Assembly (NCBI GenBank): GCA_035554115.1
Contig: DATMIW010000070.1
Location: 1 to 64,000, forward strand
DNA: 64,000 bases
Direction of reading: 5' to 3'
Source of the DNA: CAXTSE01 sp035554115
GTDB lineage: Bacteria; Actinomycetota; Actinomycetes; Actinomycetales; Microbacteriaceae
A program made the position numbers and the translations under genes. Below, piece after piece: positions 18,501-27,145 of the stretch (position 1 is its first letter; each line of letters opens with the position of its first letter). Under the pieces are notes generated by a model, which saw only the letters and a program-made list of their open reading frames with translations, had not been told where the DNA came from and ran no database searches.

Positions 18501-21500
18501 GGTCGCCAATGCGGACGAGGTGACGGTGCGTCCCAATCGGACCGTGTCGGTGCAGGTGCTTGCCAATGATTCGGATCCGGACGGAAGTCCGCTGCATGTG
18601 GCGAGCGTTCGACCGAACACACCGGGTACAACGGCGAATATCGTCGACGATTCGGTCATCGATATCACTCCGCCGGCGGCGCCCGGCACGTATTCCGTCA
18701 TCTACACGGTTGCCAACGATGTCGGCGGATCCAGTTCGAACTTCGTCAATGTGACAGTCGACCCTGATGCGCCTCTGGCTTATCCGATCGTGAGCGACAC
18801 GGTTCTCGGCGTGAACGACGTTCTCGACCACGATTCCGTCGATGTTGCGGTTCTCGACAATGTCTTCTTTGCTGACGGCAATGTCGCCAATCTCGGGGTC
18901 GCGCTTGTGCAGGGCTACAGTTCGGGCGCCACGATTCTGGCCAATAAGAGGATCCGCGTCACGATCGGTGACAAGAGCCAGATCATCCCGTTCTCGGTGT
19001 CGCATCCTGATGACGACTCGATTCGCTCATATGCCTTCATCTGGGTGCCCGGATACGACGATGCTCTTCCGCAGCTCGATCGGACGGCTCCACCCCTGAC
19101 GGTGAAGAGCGAAGAGACCCTGCGGATCGACCTCAACGACTATGTGGTTGCCCTGGGCGGGAATCAGGTCCGGCTCGCCGACACCTCGACGGTGCGCGCA
19201 ACTCATGCAAACGGCGAAGACCTCGTGGTCGACAGCGACACCCTGTCGTTCACCTCGGCAGACCAGTACTTTGGCCCGGCATCGATAACCTTCGAGGTCA
19301 CAGACGGCACCTTGGCCGACGATCCCGCGGGGAAACGGGCGATCCTGACACTGCCGATAACTGTTGAGCCGCGCACCAATCAACCACCCGCGTTCACCGG
19401 GGGAGTTGTGCCCTTCGAACCCGGCCAGCAGGTCGAGCTCGACCTCGTACGACTGACCAACTACCCCTATGACGATGTTTCCGAACTTGTCTATTCGGTG
19501 CTTTCGCCCCTGCCCGAAGGGTTCAGCTATGAGCTGAACGGCCAGAGGCTGGTTCTTACGGCCAAAGAGTCGACGCCGAGCGGAACCAACACGTCGATCA
19601 GTATCGGAGTGCGCGACGATGTGAACGACGGACGCGCGGGACGGATCACGCTGCAGGTCGTTCCATCGACGCGCCCCATCATCAGACCCGTCGCAGATCG
19701 CGCGATTGCCGAACGCGGACAGACGACTGTTATCGATGTCCTTGCCAATGACGAGGCGAACAACCCGTTCCCGGGCCGCCCGCTCAGTGTGACCGACACG
19801 CGAGGTCTGGGCGAGCTGCCGGAGGGCGTGACTGTCACGCCGAGCGCTGATAGGTCGAAGTTGACGGTGACCGTCTCATCCAACGCCGCTCCCGTCGATG
19901 CCAATGTGCAGTACGAGGTCGCCGACGCGACCCTGGATGAAAGCCGTCGTGCATGGGGAAACGTGACGATCTCGGTGCAGGACGTGCCGGATCCGGTCAG
20001 TTCTGTGCACGTGTCGGAGTTTGGAGACCGTCTGCTCAAACTGTCGTGGGCGGCCGGGCAGTTCAACAATTCGCCGATCACCGGGTATGAGGTCACGATG
20101 TCCGGAACAGATGGCGGTGTGATCTCGACGACGAGCTGCGAGACCACTGTCAACTGCGAGCTGAGAACTCCGGGCAACGGACCCGATAACGCGGTGCGCC
20201 TCTCGATGGTGGCGATTAACGCCATCGGGAAATCGTCACCCACCTCACTGCCCGGCGCGATCTGGTCCGACATTATCCCGCCGCCCCCCACGAATCTGAG
20301 TGATCGCCCCCTCGACAACGGCCTGCGGATCACCTGGGCTAAGCCGGGTGGCGGCGCCGGAAGCCCGATCGAGCTGTACGTCATTACCGTCGGTGGCGTG
20401 ACCCAGTCGATGAACGTGGACGCCAATGATCCGGTGGGAACCGTCTATTCGCGCAATGTTCAGGCGCCCTCGATCGCGAATGGCAGCTCGGTCGGCTACA
20501 GCGTGAGTGCGCGCAATGGCGCGCCCAGCTCCCTCGCGACCTGGAACCAGGCCTCGGGGACGGGTGTTCCCGCCGGACCGCCACTCCAACTTGCGTCGCC
20601 ATCGGCATCCGGGTCGCTCAGCGACGGGACGACGGCGCAAGTGTCGTGGGCAGGCGCGTTTGGAGCCAACGGCGCGACAATAGGCACCTATTACGTCTCG
20701 CTCTACACCGGATCCCAACCGTCATGTTCGGTATCGGGGGTCGACACGGGCAACCCCGTAGTGTCCCCGCCGGGCGGCAACACCCAGACACTGTCGGGTG
20801 GAACGACAGGCGCCTCATTCTCGGGTCTGACGCCCAATCAGCCGTACTCGATCACGGTCTTCGCCTACAACGGGCAGGGCTGCACCGCATCGCCCGAAGT
20901 GCAGGTCACCCCGCGAGCGGCGCCCGGCACCGTTTCTGCCATCGATCACCCCGCGGGTCCGGTGGCGTCGAGCCCCAGCACATGGGATTTCCGCCTCGAC
21001 GGATTCACGATCGGCTCCGGTTCCACCGACGCTGACCAATTCCGCTACCGCCTCATCGGCGGAACGACTGACCAGTCAGAGAGCGGCGTTGTCGACCCCG
21101 GATCCCTGTTGACGACCGATAACGGATCGCAATACGGCAATGTCATCGGCGTGCAGCTGCGAGCGTGCAAGAGCTATCCCGAGGGCACTCTGTGTAGCGC
21201 ATCATGGTCGCCGACCTTCCCCCTGGGGGTTCCTGTCAACAATTCGGTGCCGGGCGGTCTCGCTGCTGTCGTCACCGACGACGGGGGCGGCTTGCTCAGC
21301 GCGAGCGGCTATTGGACCTGGGGCTCGATGCCCAGCGGACCCGGCTACAGCTCGGTGGGATTCTCCTGCGGCGGGGATGACGACTCCAGCACCCCTCAGC
21401 AGTGCGAGGTCTCGGGCGGTCTGCTGGGCGCCTCGTTCCCCAACCTGACTGTCACCATTACCGCCAACGGCACGACGTATTCGCGCGCATATGCGTGGAG

Positions 21501-21513
21501 CCAGTACTCATGA
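15583..21513 (+). CDS. Giant membrane-anchored protein with tandem Ig-like/cadherin-like and Fn3 domains
   Basis: A 1976-residue extracytoplasmic protein. One N-terminal membrane helix (about residues 14–36, AVSGGLIVALVVTIAVI) with a basic cytoplasmic start anchors it; no signal-peptidase site and no LPXTG sorting signal are visible. Residues about 46–363 look like a beta-propeller (repeats such as LVVDRANATLQTIDPATSKVL). An acidic Glu/Gln linker (about 369–380) leads to a long tandem array, about 387–1470, of Ig-like/cadherin-like units marked by recurring VNDEFGARPG, LLNDYDPNAD and VLANDSDPDG motifs. Residues about 1470–1790 hold three Fn3-like domains (LKLSWAAGQFNNSPITGYEV and similar). 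The C-terminal 190 residues carry four cysteines. Likely an adhesin, scaffold or secretion-linked surface protein; I do not know its partner. Confidence 0.85.
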   Translation: MVRSWIRAHRSLLATAVSGGLIVALVVTIAVISSGYTAQRMTLNDASVWVANGSEKFVGRANTEALELNTVVRGGATDLAVVQRDETVLVVDRANATLQTIDPATSKVLDEVALPPDRTQVYLAGDRVIIFEAGTGELWIVPLVELSGFDSTATASLSLGRGAVISVNSDGVMFTYSPERKQVTRVDAAHSESADQTWDLTIPDPADVQITSLGLHWAILDPTTSVLFHDGRSVDLGAVVPDGDAPVLQLPGPDSDRLLIGTRSSLISVPLSGAAPVPLVDGQSGRAAAPLVLGGCEYGAWTSGSAWRRCLADGTAGREVPLASMPGSGQISFAVNRDRAVLTDARSGASWAIQQNGQLIDNWDDLIVQEEDQQEEQNNQDLPPDIDKDQKPPVAVNDEFGARPGRATLLPVLLNDYDPNADVLVITDVSGIDETVGRLDLVTRNQQLQLTLTDKASSQLSFSYSISDGRGGTASATVTVAVRGPGENSPPMQIRTTKTTVQEGGRVSTQVIGDWVDPDGDAFYLINAATAAPDTVSYKPDGVVVFSDHGEGGSSKTVTLTMTDGKAQASGSLVLSVKPAGEVPIVIEPWVALVTSGQEITVRPMVHVRGGTGTLRLNAVPARPGSTIVPSFDAGTFTFESTDVRTHYVEFTVTDGDQTATGVVRIDVTAPPDSNTRPITVPKTVFVRTQSTQTVDPTATDIDPSGGVLVVTGVSNVPLGGAIQAEVIDQRLVRVTLTGPLDGEAVTFNYSISNGLAEATGTITVVELPRPAQLQPPLASDDEATVRVGDVIDVPVLDNDEQPDGEEIVLLPKLAQQLPDDGGLLFVAGDRLRYLAPSVAGNYTAVYSIAGPDGQTAQARVTFSVREVDAATNSSPAPARVTARVLAGEKIQVDIPLTGIDPDGDSVQLIGIASNPEKGSVLSVGPDFIEYEAGDYSKGTDEFRYSVTDALGARAEGTVRIGISAPLDGARNPVANADEVTVRPNRTVSVQVLANDSDPDGSPLHVASVRPNTPGTTANIVDDSVIDITPPAAPGTYSVIYTVANDVGGSSSNFVNVTVDPDAPLAYPIVSDTVLGVNDVLDHDSVDVAVLDNVFFADGNVANLGVALVQGYSSGATILANKRIRVTIGDKSQIIPFSVSHPDDDSIRSYAFIWVPGYDDALPQLDRTAPPLTVKSEETLRIDLNDYVVALGGNQVRLADTSTVRATHANGEDLVVDSDTLSFTSADQYFGPASITFEVTDGTLADDPAGKRAILTLPITVEPRTNQPPAFTGGVVPFEPGQQVELDLVRLTNYPYDDVSELVYSVLSPLPEGFSYELNGQRLVLTAKESTPSGTNTSISIGVRDDVNDGRAGRITLQVVPSTRPIIRPVADRAIAERGQTTVIDVLANDEANNPFPGRPLSVTDTRGLGELPEGVTVTPSADRSKLTVTVSSNAAPVDANVQYEVADATLDESRRAWGNVTISVQDVPDPVSSVHVSEFGDRLLKLSWAAGQFNNSPITGYEVTMSGTDGGVISTTSCETTVNCELRTPGNGPDNAVRLSMVAINAIGKSSPTSLPGAIWSDIIPPPPTNLSDRPLDNGLRITWAKPGGGAGSPIELYVITVGGVTQSMNVDANDPVGTVYSRNVQAPSIANGSSVGYSVSARNGAPSSLATWNQASGTGVPAGPPLQLASPSASGSLSDGTTAQVSWAGAFGANGATIGTYYVSLYTGSQPSCSVSGVDTGNPVVSPPGGNTQTLSGGTTGASFSGLTPNQPYSITVFAYNGQGCTASPEVQVTPRAAPGTVSAIDHPAGPVASSPSTWDFRLDGFTIGSGSTDADQFRYRLIGGTTDQSESGVVDPGSLLTTDNGSQYGNVIGVQLRACKSYPEGTLCSASWSPTFPLGVPVNNSVPGGLAAVVTDDGGGLLSASGYWTWGSMPSGPGYSSVGFSCGGDDDSSTPQQCEVSGGLLGASFPNLTVTITANGTTYSRAYAWSQYS

Positions 21514-21535
21514 CGTACCCGAGAGGACACACCCG

Positions 21536-22507
21536 ATGACTATGACTCCGGAACAGGCGACAGCCTTCCAAGAGGCGTTCGGCAGGCTCGTTGCCGGCGT
21601 TGAGCAGGTGTTGCTTGGCAAGACTTTCGTCGTGCGCCTCGGATTCGTCGCGCTTTTTAGCGAAGGCCATCTGCTTCTCGAGGACTTTCCCGGCACGGGA
21701 AAGACGTCGTTCGCGCGCGCAATAGCCCAGAGCGTTGCGGGTACCCACAGTCGCGTGCAGTTCACTCCTGACCTTTTGCCGGGGGACATCACCGGTGTCA
21801 GCATTTACGACCAGCGCACAGGCAAGTTCGACTTTCATAAGGGGCCGATTTTCGCGAACATCGTGCTTGCCGACGAGATTAACCGGGCCAGCCCGAAGAC
21901 CCAGGCCGCACTTCTCGAGGTCATGGAAGAGGGTCATGTGACCGTTGACGGACACTCGCACAGTGTCGGTTTGCCGTTCATGGTGATTGCAACACAGAAC
22001 CCCATCGAACAAGCCGGAACCTACCGACTGCCGGAAGCCCAGCTCGACAGGTTCCTGCTGAAAGCGTCAATCGGGTACCCGGATCACGCATCCACTCTCC
22101 GGATCCTCGAAGGAGCAGGAGTCAAGGCCCACGAGACGGCCATCCCGCCAGTTGTCACAGCCGACGCCGTTCTCGAAATGGCGTCACTCGCGCGAACTGT
22201 GCATGTTGACGCAAGCGTTAACGACTACGTGTCGCGCCTCGTCGACGCGACTCGCTCGGCTACCGAGGTGCGATTGGGAGTCAGCGTGCGCGGTGCGCTC
22301 GCACTGGTGCGCAGCGCCAAAACTCTCGCGGCTGCCAGCGGTCGACACTATGTAGTTCCCGACGACATCAAGTCCTTGGCTGAGCCGGTGTTGGCGCACC
22401 GACTTGTGCTCGATCCGGAAGCCGAGTTCGACGGGGTTACGGCATCGAGCATTATCGGGCAGCTTCTTCTCGAGACGTCTCCGCCGAGTGATCGGCAAGC
22501 CGTGTGA
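21536..22507 (+). CDS. MoxR-family AAA+ ATPase (cluster copy 1)
   Basis: A 323-residue MoxR ATPase. Walker A is DFPGTGKTS (about residues 50–58), Walker B VLADEINRASPKTQAALLEVMEEG, sensor 1 IATQNPIEQAGTYRLPEAQLDRFL. MoxR proteins act as chaperone-like ATPases, often with DUF58/VWA partners. ATG 21536 is chosen because Shine-Dalgarno GAGAGGA lies eight bases upstream; an in-frame ATG at 21491 would overlap the giant gene. Its stop overlaps the next start (GTGA), the first of three coupled junctions. Confidence 0.93.
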   Translation: MTMTPEQATAFQEAFGRLVAGVEQVLLGKTFVVRLGFVALFSEGHLLLEDFPGTGKTSFARAIAQSVAGTHSRVQFTPDLLPGDITGVSIYDQRTGKFDFHKGPIFANIVLADEINRASPKTQAALLEVMEEGHVTVDGHSHSVGLPFMVIATQNPIEQAGTYRLPEAQLDRFLLKASIGYPDHASTLRILEGAGVKAHETAIPPVVTADAVLEMASLARTVHVDASVNDYVSRLVDATRSATEVRLGVSVRGALALVRSAKTLAAASGRHYVVPDDIKSLAEPVLAHRLVLDPEAEFDGVTASSIIGQLLLETSPPSDRQAV

Positions 22508-23931
22508 GTACGCCACGCACCCATTCGCGGGTGCCACGCGGCGGGTCGACCGGATTACGGGGGTCGGCTCTCACCGACCGTGACACCCTCAGCCGCACGT
22601 CATCCGACGCCGCGGGACTCAGCAATATGCGTACGCGCCTGGTCGGGGCTCGCACCGGTGTGCTGGCGGAGTCGATCATTCTCGTCGTGCGCATCATCGC
22701 GCTCGTCAGCGGTGTCGTGGCTCGTGTGGCGCGTCGAGTTGCCGCAGTTATCACCCCACTCGGATGGGTCATGCTCGGCGTCGTTCCCGTCGCCTTCATC
22801 TGGGGATATCGGCTCGGCTGGATCGAATTGGTCGCGGTCGCGTGGGGCGCACTCGTCGTCGCCCTGGTCGCCGTGCTGTATCTCATCGGGCGCTCGCCAC
22901 TGCGCGTGCAGTTGTCACTTCCGCATTCGCGGGTGACGGTCGGAGATCCGGCCTTCGCACATGTGAACGTCGTCAATCCGGCTTCTCGCCGGGTGTTCGG
23001 CGTGGCAATTGAGGTTCCGGTCGGCGATGGTCTCGCCGAGATAGCGGTGCCGGGCTTGCGGGGTGGGGCCAGCCATGACCACGAGCTCACGATCCCCACG
23101 AGTCGACGCGGGGTCGTCGCCCTGGGTCCCGCTCGCACTGTGCGCGCCGACCCTGTCGGGATGGTCCGCCGCGAGGTGGTCTGGACCGACACCGTCGAAT
23201 TGGTCGTGCATCCGCGCACCGTGGGGGTGCCGAGCACGAGCACCGGGTTGATTCGCGACCTCGAGGGAGCCCCGACCCGTGATCTCACTGTCAGTGACGT
23301 CTCGTTCCATGCACTCCGCGAATATCAAACGGGGGATGAGCGCCGGTACATCCATTGGAAGTCGACGGCGAAGACCGGACGCTACATGGTCCGGCAGTTC
23401 GAAGAGACGCGACGCAGCCATCTCGTTGTTGCGCTGAGCCTCGCGACAAGCGATTACGCCTCAGAAGAGGAGTTCGAGCTTGCGGTCAGCGTCGCTGGCA
23501 GCCTTGGGGTGCGCGCGATCCGCGATGGCAGGACGGTGTCGGTCGTCGTCAGCACGATCACGCCCGAGTTCGCGAAACGCAAGGTTCTCACCGTTCGCCC
23601 GCTCGCGACTCACCTTCCTGCGCGTCTTCTTGATGACCTGGCCGTTGTCGATGTCGCCACCTCAGCCCTCAACATGCGCGACATTTCGCGCGTCGTCGCC
23701 GATGACGTAGCGGGTATCTCCGTCGCCTTCCTGGTCTGTGGATCACGAACCACCCCGGTCGAGTTGCGGGCGGCCGCGCATGCGTTCCCCGTCGGGGTCG
23801 AGGTTGTCGCCATCGTCTGCGATCCGGATGCCGTGCCCGGCTTCCGACGCATCGCCGGTCTCAGCGTGCTCACCATCGGTTACCTGGAGGACCTCCGAGT
23901 CGCTCTCGCGCGGACGGCGGCAGTCGCATGA
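22504..23931 (+). CDS. DUF58 membrane protein (cluster copy 1)
   Basis: A 475-residue protein with a positively charged N-terminus, two or three membrane helices (about residues 55–80 and 85–125) and a large cytoplasmic part. The DUF58 signature is FHALREYQTGDERRYIHWKSTAKTG with VRQFEE after it. DUF58 proteins have a degenerate VWA-like fold and occur beside MoxR and transglutaminase-like genes. Overlaps the flanking genes by four bases on both sides (GTGA and ATGA). Confidence 0.88.
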   Translation: MSTPRTHSRVPRGGSTGLRGSALTDRDTLSRTSSDAAGLSNMRTRLVGARTGVLAESIILVVRIIALVSGVVARVARRVAAVITPLGWVMLGVVPVAFIWGYRLGWIELVAVAWGALVVALVAVLYLIGRSPLRVQLSLPHSRVTVGDPAFAHVNVVNPASRRVFGVAIEVPVGDGLAEIAVPGLRGGASHDHELTIPTSRRGVVALGPARTVRADPVGMVRREVVWTDTVELVVHPRTVGVPSTSTGLIRDLEGAPTRDLTVSDVSFHALREYQTGDERRYIHWKSTAKTGRYMVRQFEETRRSHLVVALSLATSDYASEEEFELAVSVAGSLGVRAIRDGRTVSVVVSTITPEFAKRKVLTVRPLATHLPARLLDDLAVVDVATSALNMRDISRVVADDVAGISVAFLVCGSRTTPVELRAAAHAFPVGVEVVAIVCDPDAVPGFRRIAGLSVLTIGYLEDLRVALARTAAVA

Positions 23932-26234
23932 CATCGCGGTTCGTCGTCGCCAACACCTTCCTGCTGTGGCTCGCCACGGCGGTGGCGGTCACAGCTCTGT
24001 GGCCGATCTACCAGGATCCGCGATTCACCATCCTGGTCGCGGTGACCGTCGTGCTCGGCTCTGCCATAGCCATCCTGGGAGCGGTCTTCCGGTGGTCGTC
24101 GGCGGTTGTTCTCCTCGTCGGCTTTGCCGTGTTTCTTGTGGCCGGTGTTCCGCTCGCCGTGCCGGATGAGGCCATCGGAGGAGTGCTCCCCAGTTTTGCC
24201 GGCATTGTCGAACTTCTGAAAAGCGTGGCGCTCGGCTGGAAGCAGCTGCTCACGATCGTGTTGCCCGTCGGCGACTACCAGGCTCTACTCGTTCCCGCCT
24301 TCGTGCTCATTCTCGTCAGCACGGTCGTCGCGCTTTCGATAGCCCTGCGATCGCGCCGCGGCGAGCTCGGGGTGATCCCCCCGATCCTGCTCTTCCTCGC
24401 GGGAATCGCCTTCGGCCCCGATGCCGTTCCGTGGCCGGTGCCGTGGGCTCTGGCGCTGTTCTCGATCGTGCTGCTGTGGCTGAGCTGGCGTCGGTGGCGA
24501 CGTCGACACATCCAAGTGCGGCGCCTGGACCGCGCCACGGCATCGCAGGGCGGCCGGACGTTCGAGGGCGCCGGAGCCGAAGCTGCCGGAGCCCGAACTG
24601 TCGTCGGAGCAGGCGTCATCTTGGCCATCGCCGCGGCTGCATCCATTGCCGTGGTCACCCTGCCCAGCCTTCAGCCGACGGCGGAGCGCACGGTGCTGCG
24701 CACTGCCATGGAACAGCCGTTCGATCCGCGGGACTACCCCAGCCCGCTCTCCGGTTTTCGGCGGTATCTGAATGACGATCGCGTGGACGATTCCCTGTTC
24801 ACAGTGACGGGCCTGCCTGTCGGTGGTCGGATCCGCATTGCGACTCTCGATAGCTACGACGGGGTCGTGTATGCGGTCGGAAGTCCTGCGGTCGACAGCG
24901 CTTCGGGAAGTTTCGTGCGCATTCCCGCCACGGTCGATCAGTCAAAGATTTCCGGGACTCAGCTCGATCTCACGGTGACAGTGGATGACTATCGCGGAGT
25001 CTGGCTTCCCACAGTCGGAAAGTTCGAATCGGTCGACTTTTCGGGTTCCGATGCGAGGCGATTGCGGGATGCTTTTTACTACAACGACACGAGCGGCACG
25101 GCTGCGGTGATCGGCGGTGTCTCACGAGGTGACAGTTACCAGCTGAGGGCAGTCAACCCGAGCCAGCCGACGGGGCGTGCGTTGCTCACTGTTACTCCGG
25201 GCTCTGCTGATCTGCCGCGGCTGGGGGAGTTGCCGGACGAACTGTCGGCGGCGCTCGACGGCTATGTGGGCGGGCTCGTGGATCCGGGAGCCCGTCTCTC
25301 GGCTGCGATCAACGGTCTGCGACAAGAGGGGTATATCAGTCATGGTCTGGGCGATGAGGAGCCCAGCCGTTCGGGTCACGCCGCTGATCGCGTCACCGAA
25401 CTCTTCAGCGCTCCCCGCATGATCGGAGACGCCGAGCAATATGCCGTCGCAGCGGCTCTTATGGCTCGGCAGCTGGGGTTCCCGGCTCGCGTCGTATTCG
25501 GCTTTGCACCGGACTCCGAGAGCACACGTGTCGATGTGCGCGGATCAGATGTGAGTGCCTGGATCGAGGTCGATACCGCTGAGTTCGGCTGGGTGACGAT
25601 CGATCCGGTGCCCGAAGAACGACCGATTCCGGATGAGGTTCCCGAGGACCCGAAGCAGGTGGCACGCCCCCAATCGATCGTCCCCCCGCCCCCGGACAGG
25701 CCGGACATCAAGCAGAACCAGTCGACGCCCGACACCGAACAGGACGAGCCGCAGGCGATTGATCCGGTGATCGCCGCCATCTTGGCCATCTTGCGCGTGG
25801 CAGGTGGTGTCCTCCTCATCGTCGCGATCCTTCTAGCCCCATTTGCTCTGGTGATCGCTGCCAAGGTTCGGCGACGGCGTCTTCGGCGTAACGCGCCGAC
25901 CGCCGTGCAGCGAATTCGCGGCGGGTGGGACGAGTTCGCCGATGCCGTGGTCGATCACGGATATGCGCCACCGAAATCGGCAACTCGTTCAGAAGTGGCC
26001 GCGGTGGTCGGCAGTCTGCCCTCGCGCGTGCTCGCAGCTGTGGCTGACCGTGCTGTCTTCGCGCCCGGGGAACCGCGGGCGTCTGATGCGGACCACGTTT
26101 GGGACGCCGTTATCGAATTGCGCGCGGCTCTCGCTGCGGGCCTCACCCGCCGCCAGCGACTTCGTGCGCTCGTCTCGCTTCGCTCGCTTGGTGGCTATAG
26201 TGTTCGAAATCTGCTCAAGGGGGCGCGACGATGA
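23928..26234 (+). CDS. Transglutaminase-like membrane protein (TgpA type), catalytic residues lost
   Basis: A 768-residue protein with about six N-terminal membrane helices (residues 1–240), an extracytoplasmic region with the transglutaminase core around 490–570, a proline-rich linker, a second membrane helix (about 615–640) and a cytoplasmic C-terminal domain. The core is recognisable (AAALMARQLGFPARVVFGFAPD, AWIEV, GWVTIDPVPE). However, the catalytic Cys position is Ala (GDAEQYA, residue 502) and the His position is Ser (SDVSAWIEV, residue 543); the Asp in TIDP remains. It is therefore likely a non-catalytic, structural or binding pseudoenzyme. Four-base overlaps link it to DUF58 and to the zinc-ribbon FHA gene. 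Confidence 0.88.
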   Translation: MTSRFVVANTFLLWLATAVAVTALWPIYQDPRFTILVAVTVVLGSAIAILGAVFRWSSAVVLLVGFAVFLVAGVPLAVPDEAIGGVLPSFAGIVELLKSVALGWKQLLTIVLPVGDYQALLVPAFVLILVSTVVALSIALRSRRGELGVIPPILLFLAGIAFGPDAVPWPVPWALALFSIVLLWLSWRRWRRRHIQVRRLDRATASQGGRTFEGAGAEAAGARTVVGAGVILAIAAAASIAVVTLPSLQPTAERTVLRTAMEQPFDPRDYPSPLSGFRRYLNDDRVDDSLFTVTGLPVGGRIRIATLDSYDGVVYAVGSPAVDSASGSFVRIPATVDQSKISGTQLDLTVTVDDYRGVWLPTVGKFESVDFSGSDARRLRDAFYYNDTSGTAAVIGGVSRGDSYQLRAVNPSQPTGRALLTVTPGSADLPRLGELPDELSAALDGYVGGLVDPGARLSAAINGLRQEGYISHGLGDEEPSRSGHAADRVTELFSAPRMIGDAEQYAVAAALMARQLGFPARVVFGFAPDSESTRVDVRGSDVSAWIEVDTAEFGWVTIDPVPEERPIPDEVPEDPKQVARPQSIVPPPPDRPDIKQNQSTPDTEQDEPQAIDPVIAAILAILRVAGGVLLIVAILLAPFALVIAAKVRRRRLRRNAPTAVQRIRGGWDEFADAVVDHGYAPPKSATRSEVAAVVGSLPSRVLAAVADRAVFAPGEPRASDADHVWDAVIELRAALAAGLTRRQRLRALVSLRSLGGYSVRNLLKGARR

Positions 26235-27055
26235 CATGTCAGTACTGTGCGAGTGAGGTGCCCGAGGGGGCACTCTTCTGTGGCGAATGCGGTCGCTCGC
26301 TTGATGCTGCCGCAGTAGCTCCCGCGGTTGTGGAGGATGCGGCGGCACGGTCCGCCCTGCCGTCCATGCGCACACCCGTTCCGGCGTCCGTACCGAAGCC
26401 GGCCGTCTCGGCCTCCGTACCGCGTCAGGCTGTCCCGGAGCACATGCCGATCCAAGCCGTCCCGGCGTCCGAGGCCTGGCCTTTCGATTCTGTTGTGAGT
26501 CCCGAATCAGTTGGCCCCGAACCCGTTAGTCCCGAATCCGTCTTGCCCGCAGCATCAGACCCAGCCGAGGAGTACCCCGTGGAGAACCCGACAGCACCAC
26601 AATCCGAGCCTGAAGGCACTGTCGCCTCGGCCGGCGCACGTGTCACACCCGACCCATTCCCATGGGGAACGTCGACGCCTGATGAAGGCGATGTCGAGGC
26701 GACTCGCATCGTCTCGCAGCACGGCGGCGGAGAACGCTTCGTCTTGCAGTTCAGCACGGGTGAGAGCGTCACGGTCTCTGGGGCCGGATTGATTGGGCGC
26801 AACCCCGCGGCTCAGCCGGGCGAGTACGTCGATCAGCTCGTATCGATTTTCGACGTCGGCAAGTCGGTGTCGAAGACGCACCTCGAATTCGGCCAAGACC
26901 AAGGCCGGTTCTGGGTCAGTGACAGGTATTCGACGAACGGATCGATTGTGCGTCAGCCTGAGGCTGAGCCGCGCCGCTGCGAGCCAGGACGTCGTTATTT
27001 TGTCGTGCGGGGAACTCGCATTGACGTGGGGGAGCAGTTCTTCGTCGTGAGCTGA
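26231..27055 (+). CDS. Zinc-ribbon and FHA-domain protein
   Basis: A 274-residue protein in three parts. Residues 1–24 form a zinc ribbon (CQYCASEVPEGALFCGECG, two CxxC pairs). Residues about 25–165 are a low-complexity Pro/Ala/Ser/Val/Glu linker with repeating VPASVPKPAVSASVP-like units. Residues about 170–274 are an FHA domain (LIGRNPAAQPGEY, SVSKTHLEF, DRYSTNGSIV). The layout resembles substrate-type FHA adaptors of actinobacterial kinases; the Thr-rich linker end (DEGDVEATRIVSQ) contains a plausible phosphorylation site like the ETTS/DxxAT motifs of GarA. Coupled to the upstream gene by ATGA. Confidence 0.85.
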   Translation: MTCQYCASEVPEGALFCGECGRSLDAAAVAPAVVEDAAARSALPSMRTPVPASVPKPAVSASVPRQAVPEHMPIQAVPASEAWPFDSVVSPESVGPEPVSPESVLPAASDPAEEYPVENPTAPQSEPEGTVASAGARVTPDPFPWGTSTPDEGDVEATRIVSQHGGGERFVLQFSTGESVTVSGAGLIGRNPAAQPGEYVDQLVSIFDVGKSVSKTHLEFGQDQGRFWVSDRYSTNGSIVRQPEAEPRRCEPGRRYFVVRGTRIDVGEQFFVVS

Positions 27056-27145
27056 CCGCTCCTTCCCCGATGGCACAGGGCGTCGTCATCCCGATAGCTC
27101 GGATGCCGTGGGGTTGAGGGCCCGCCAGCTTGGTGGACTAGGGGG

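Noticed and set aside
16432..19005. Open frame of 857 codons on the minus strand
   Set aside because: Shadow of the giant Ig-like gene. High GC makes long antisense frames common; it has no recognisable motif or ribosome-binding site, and low-complexity composition.
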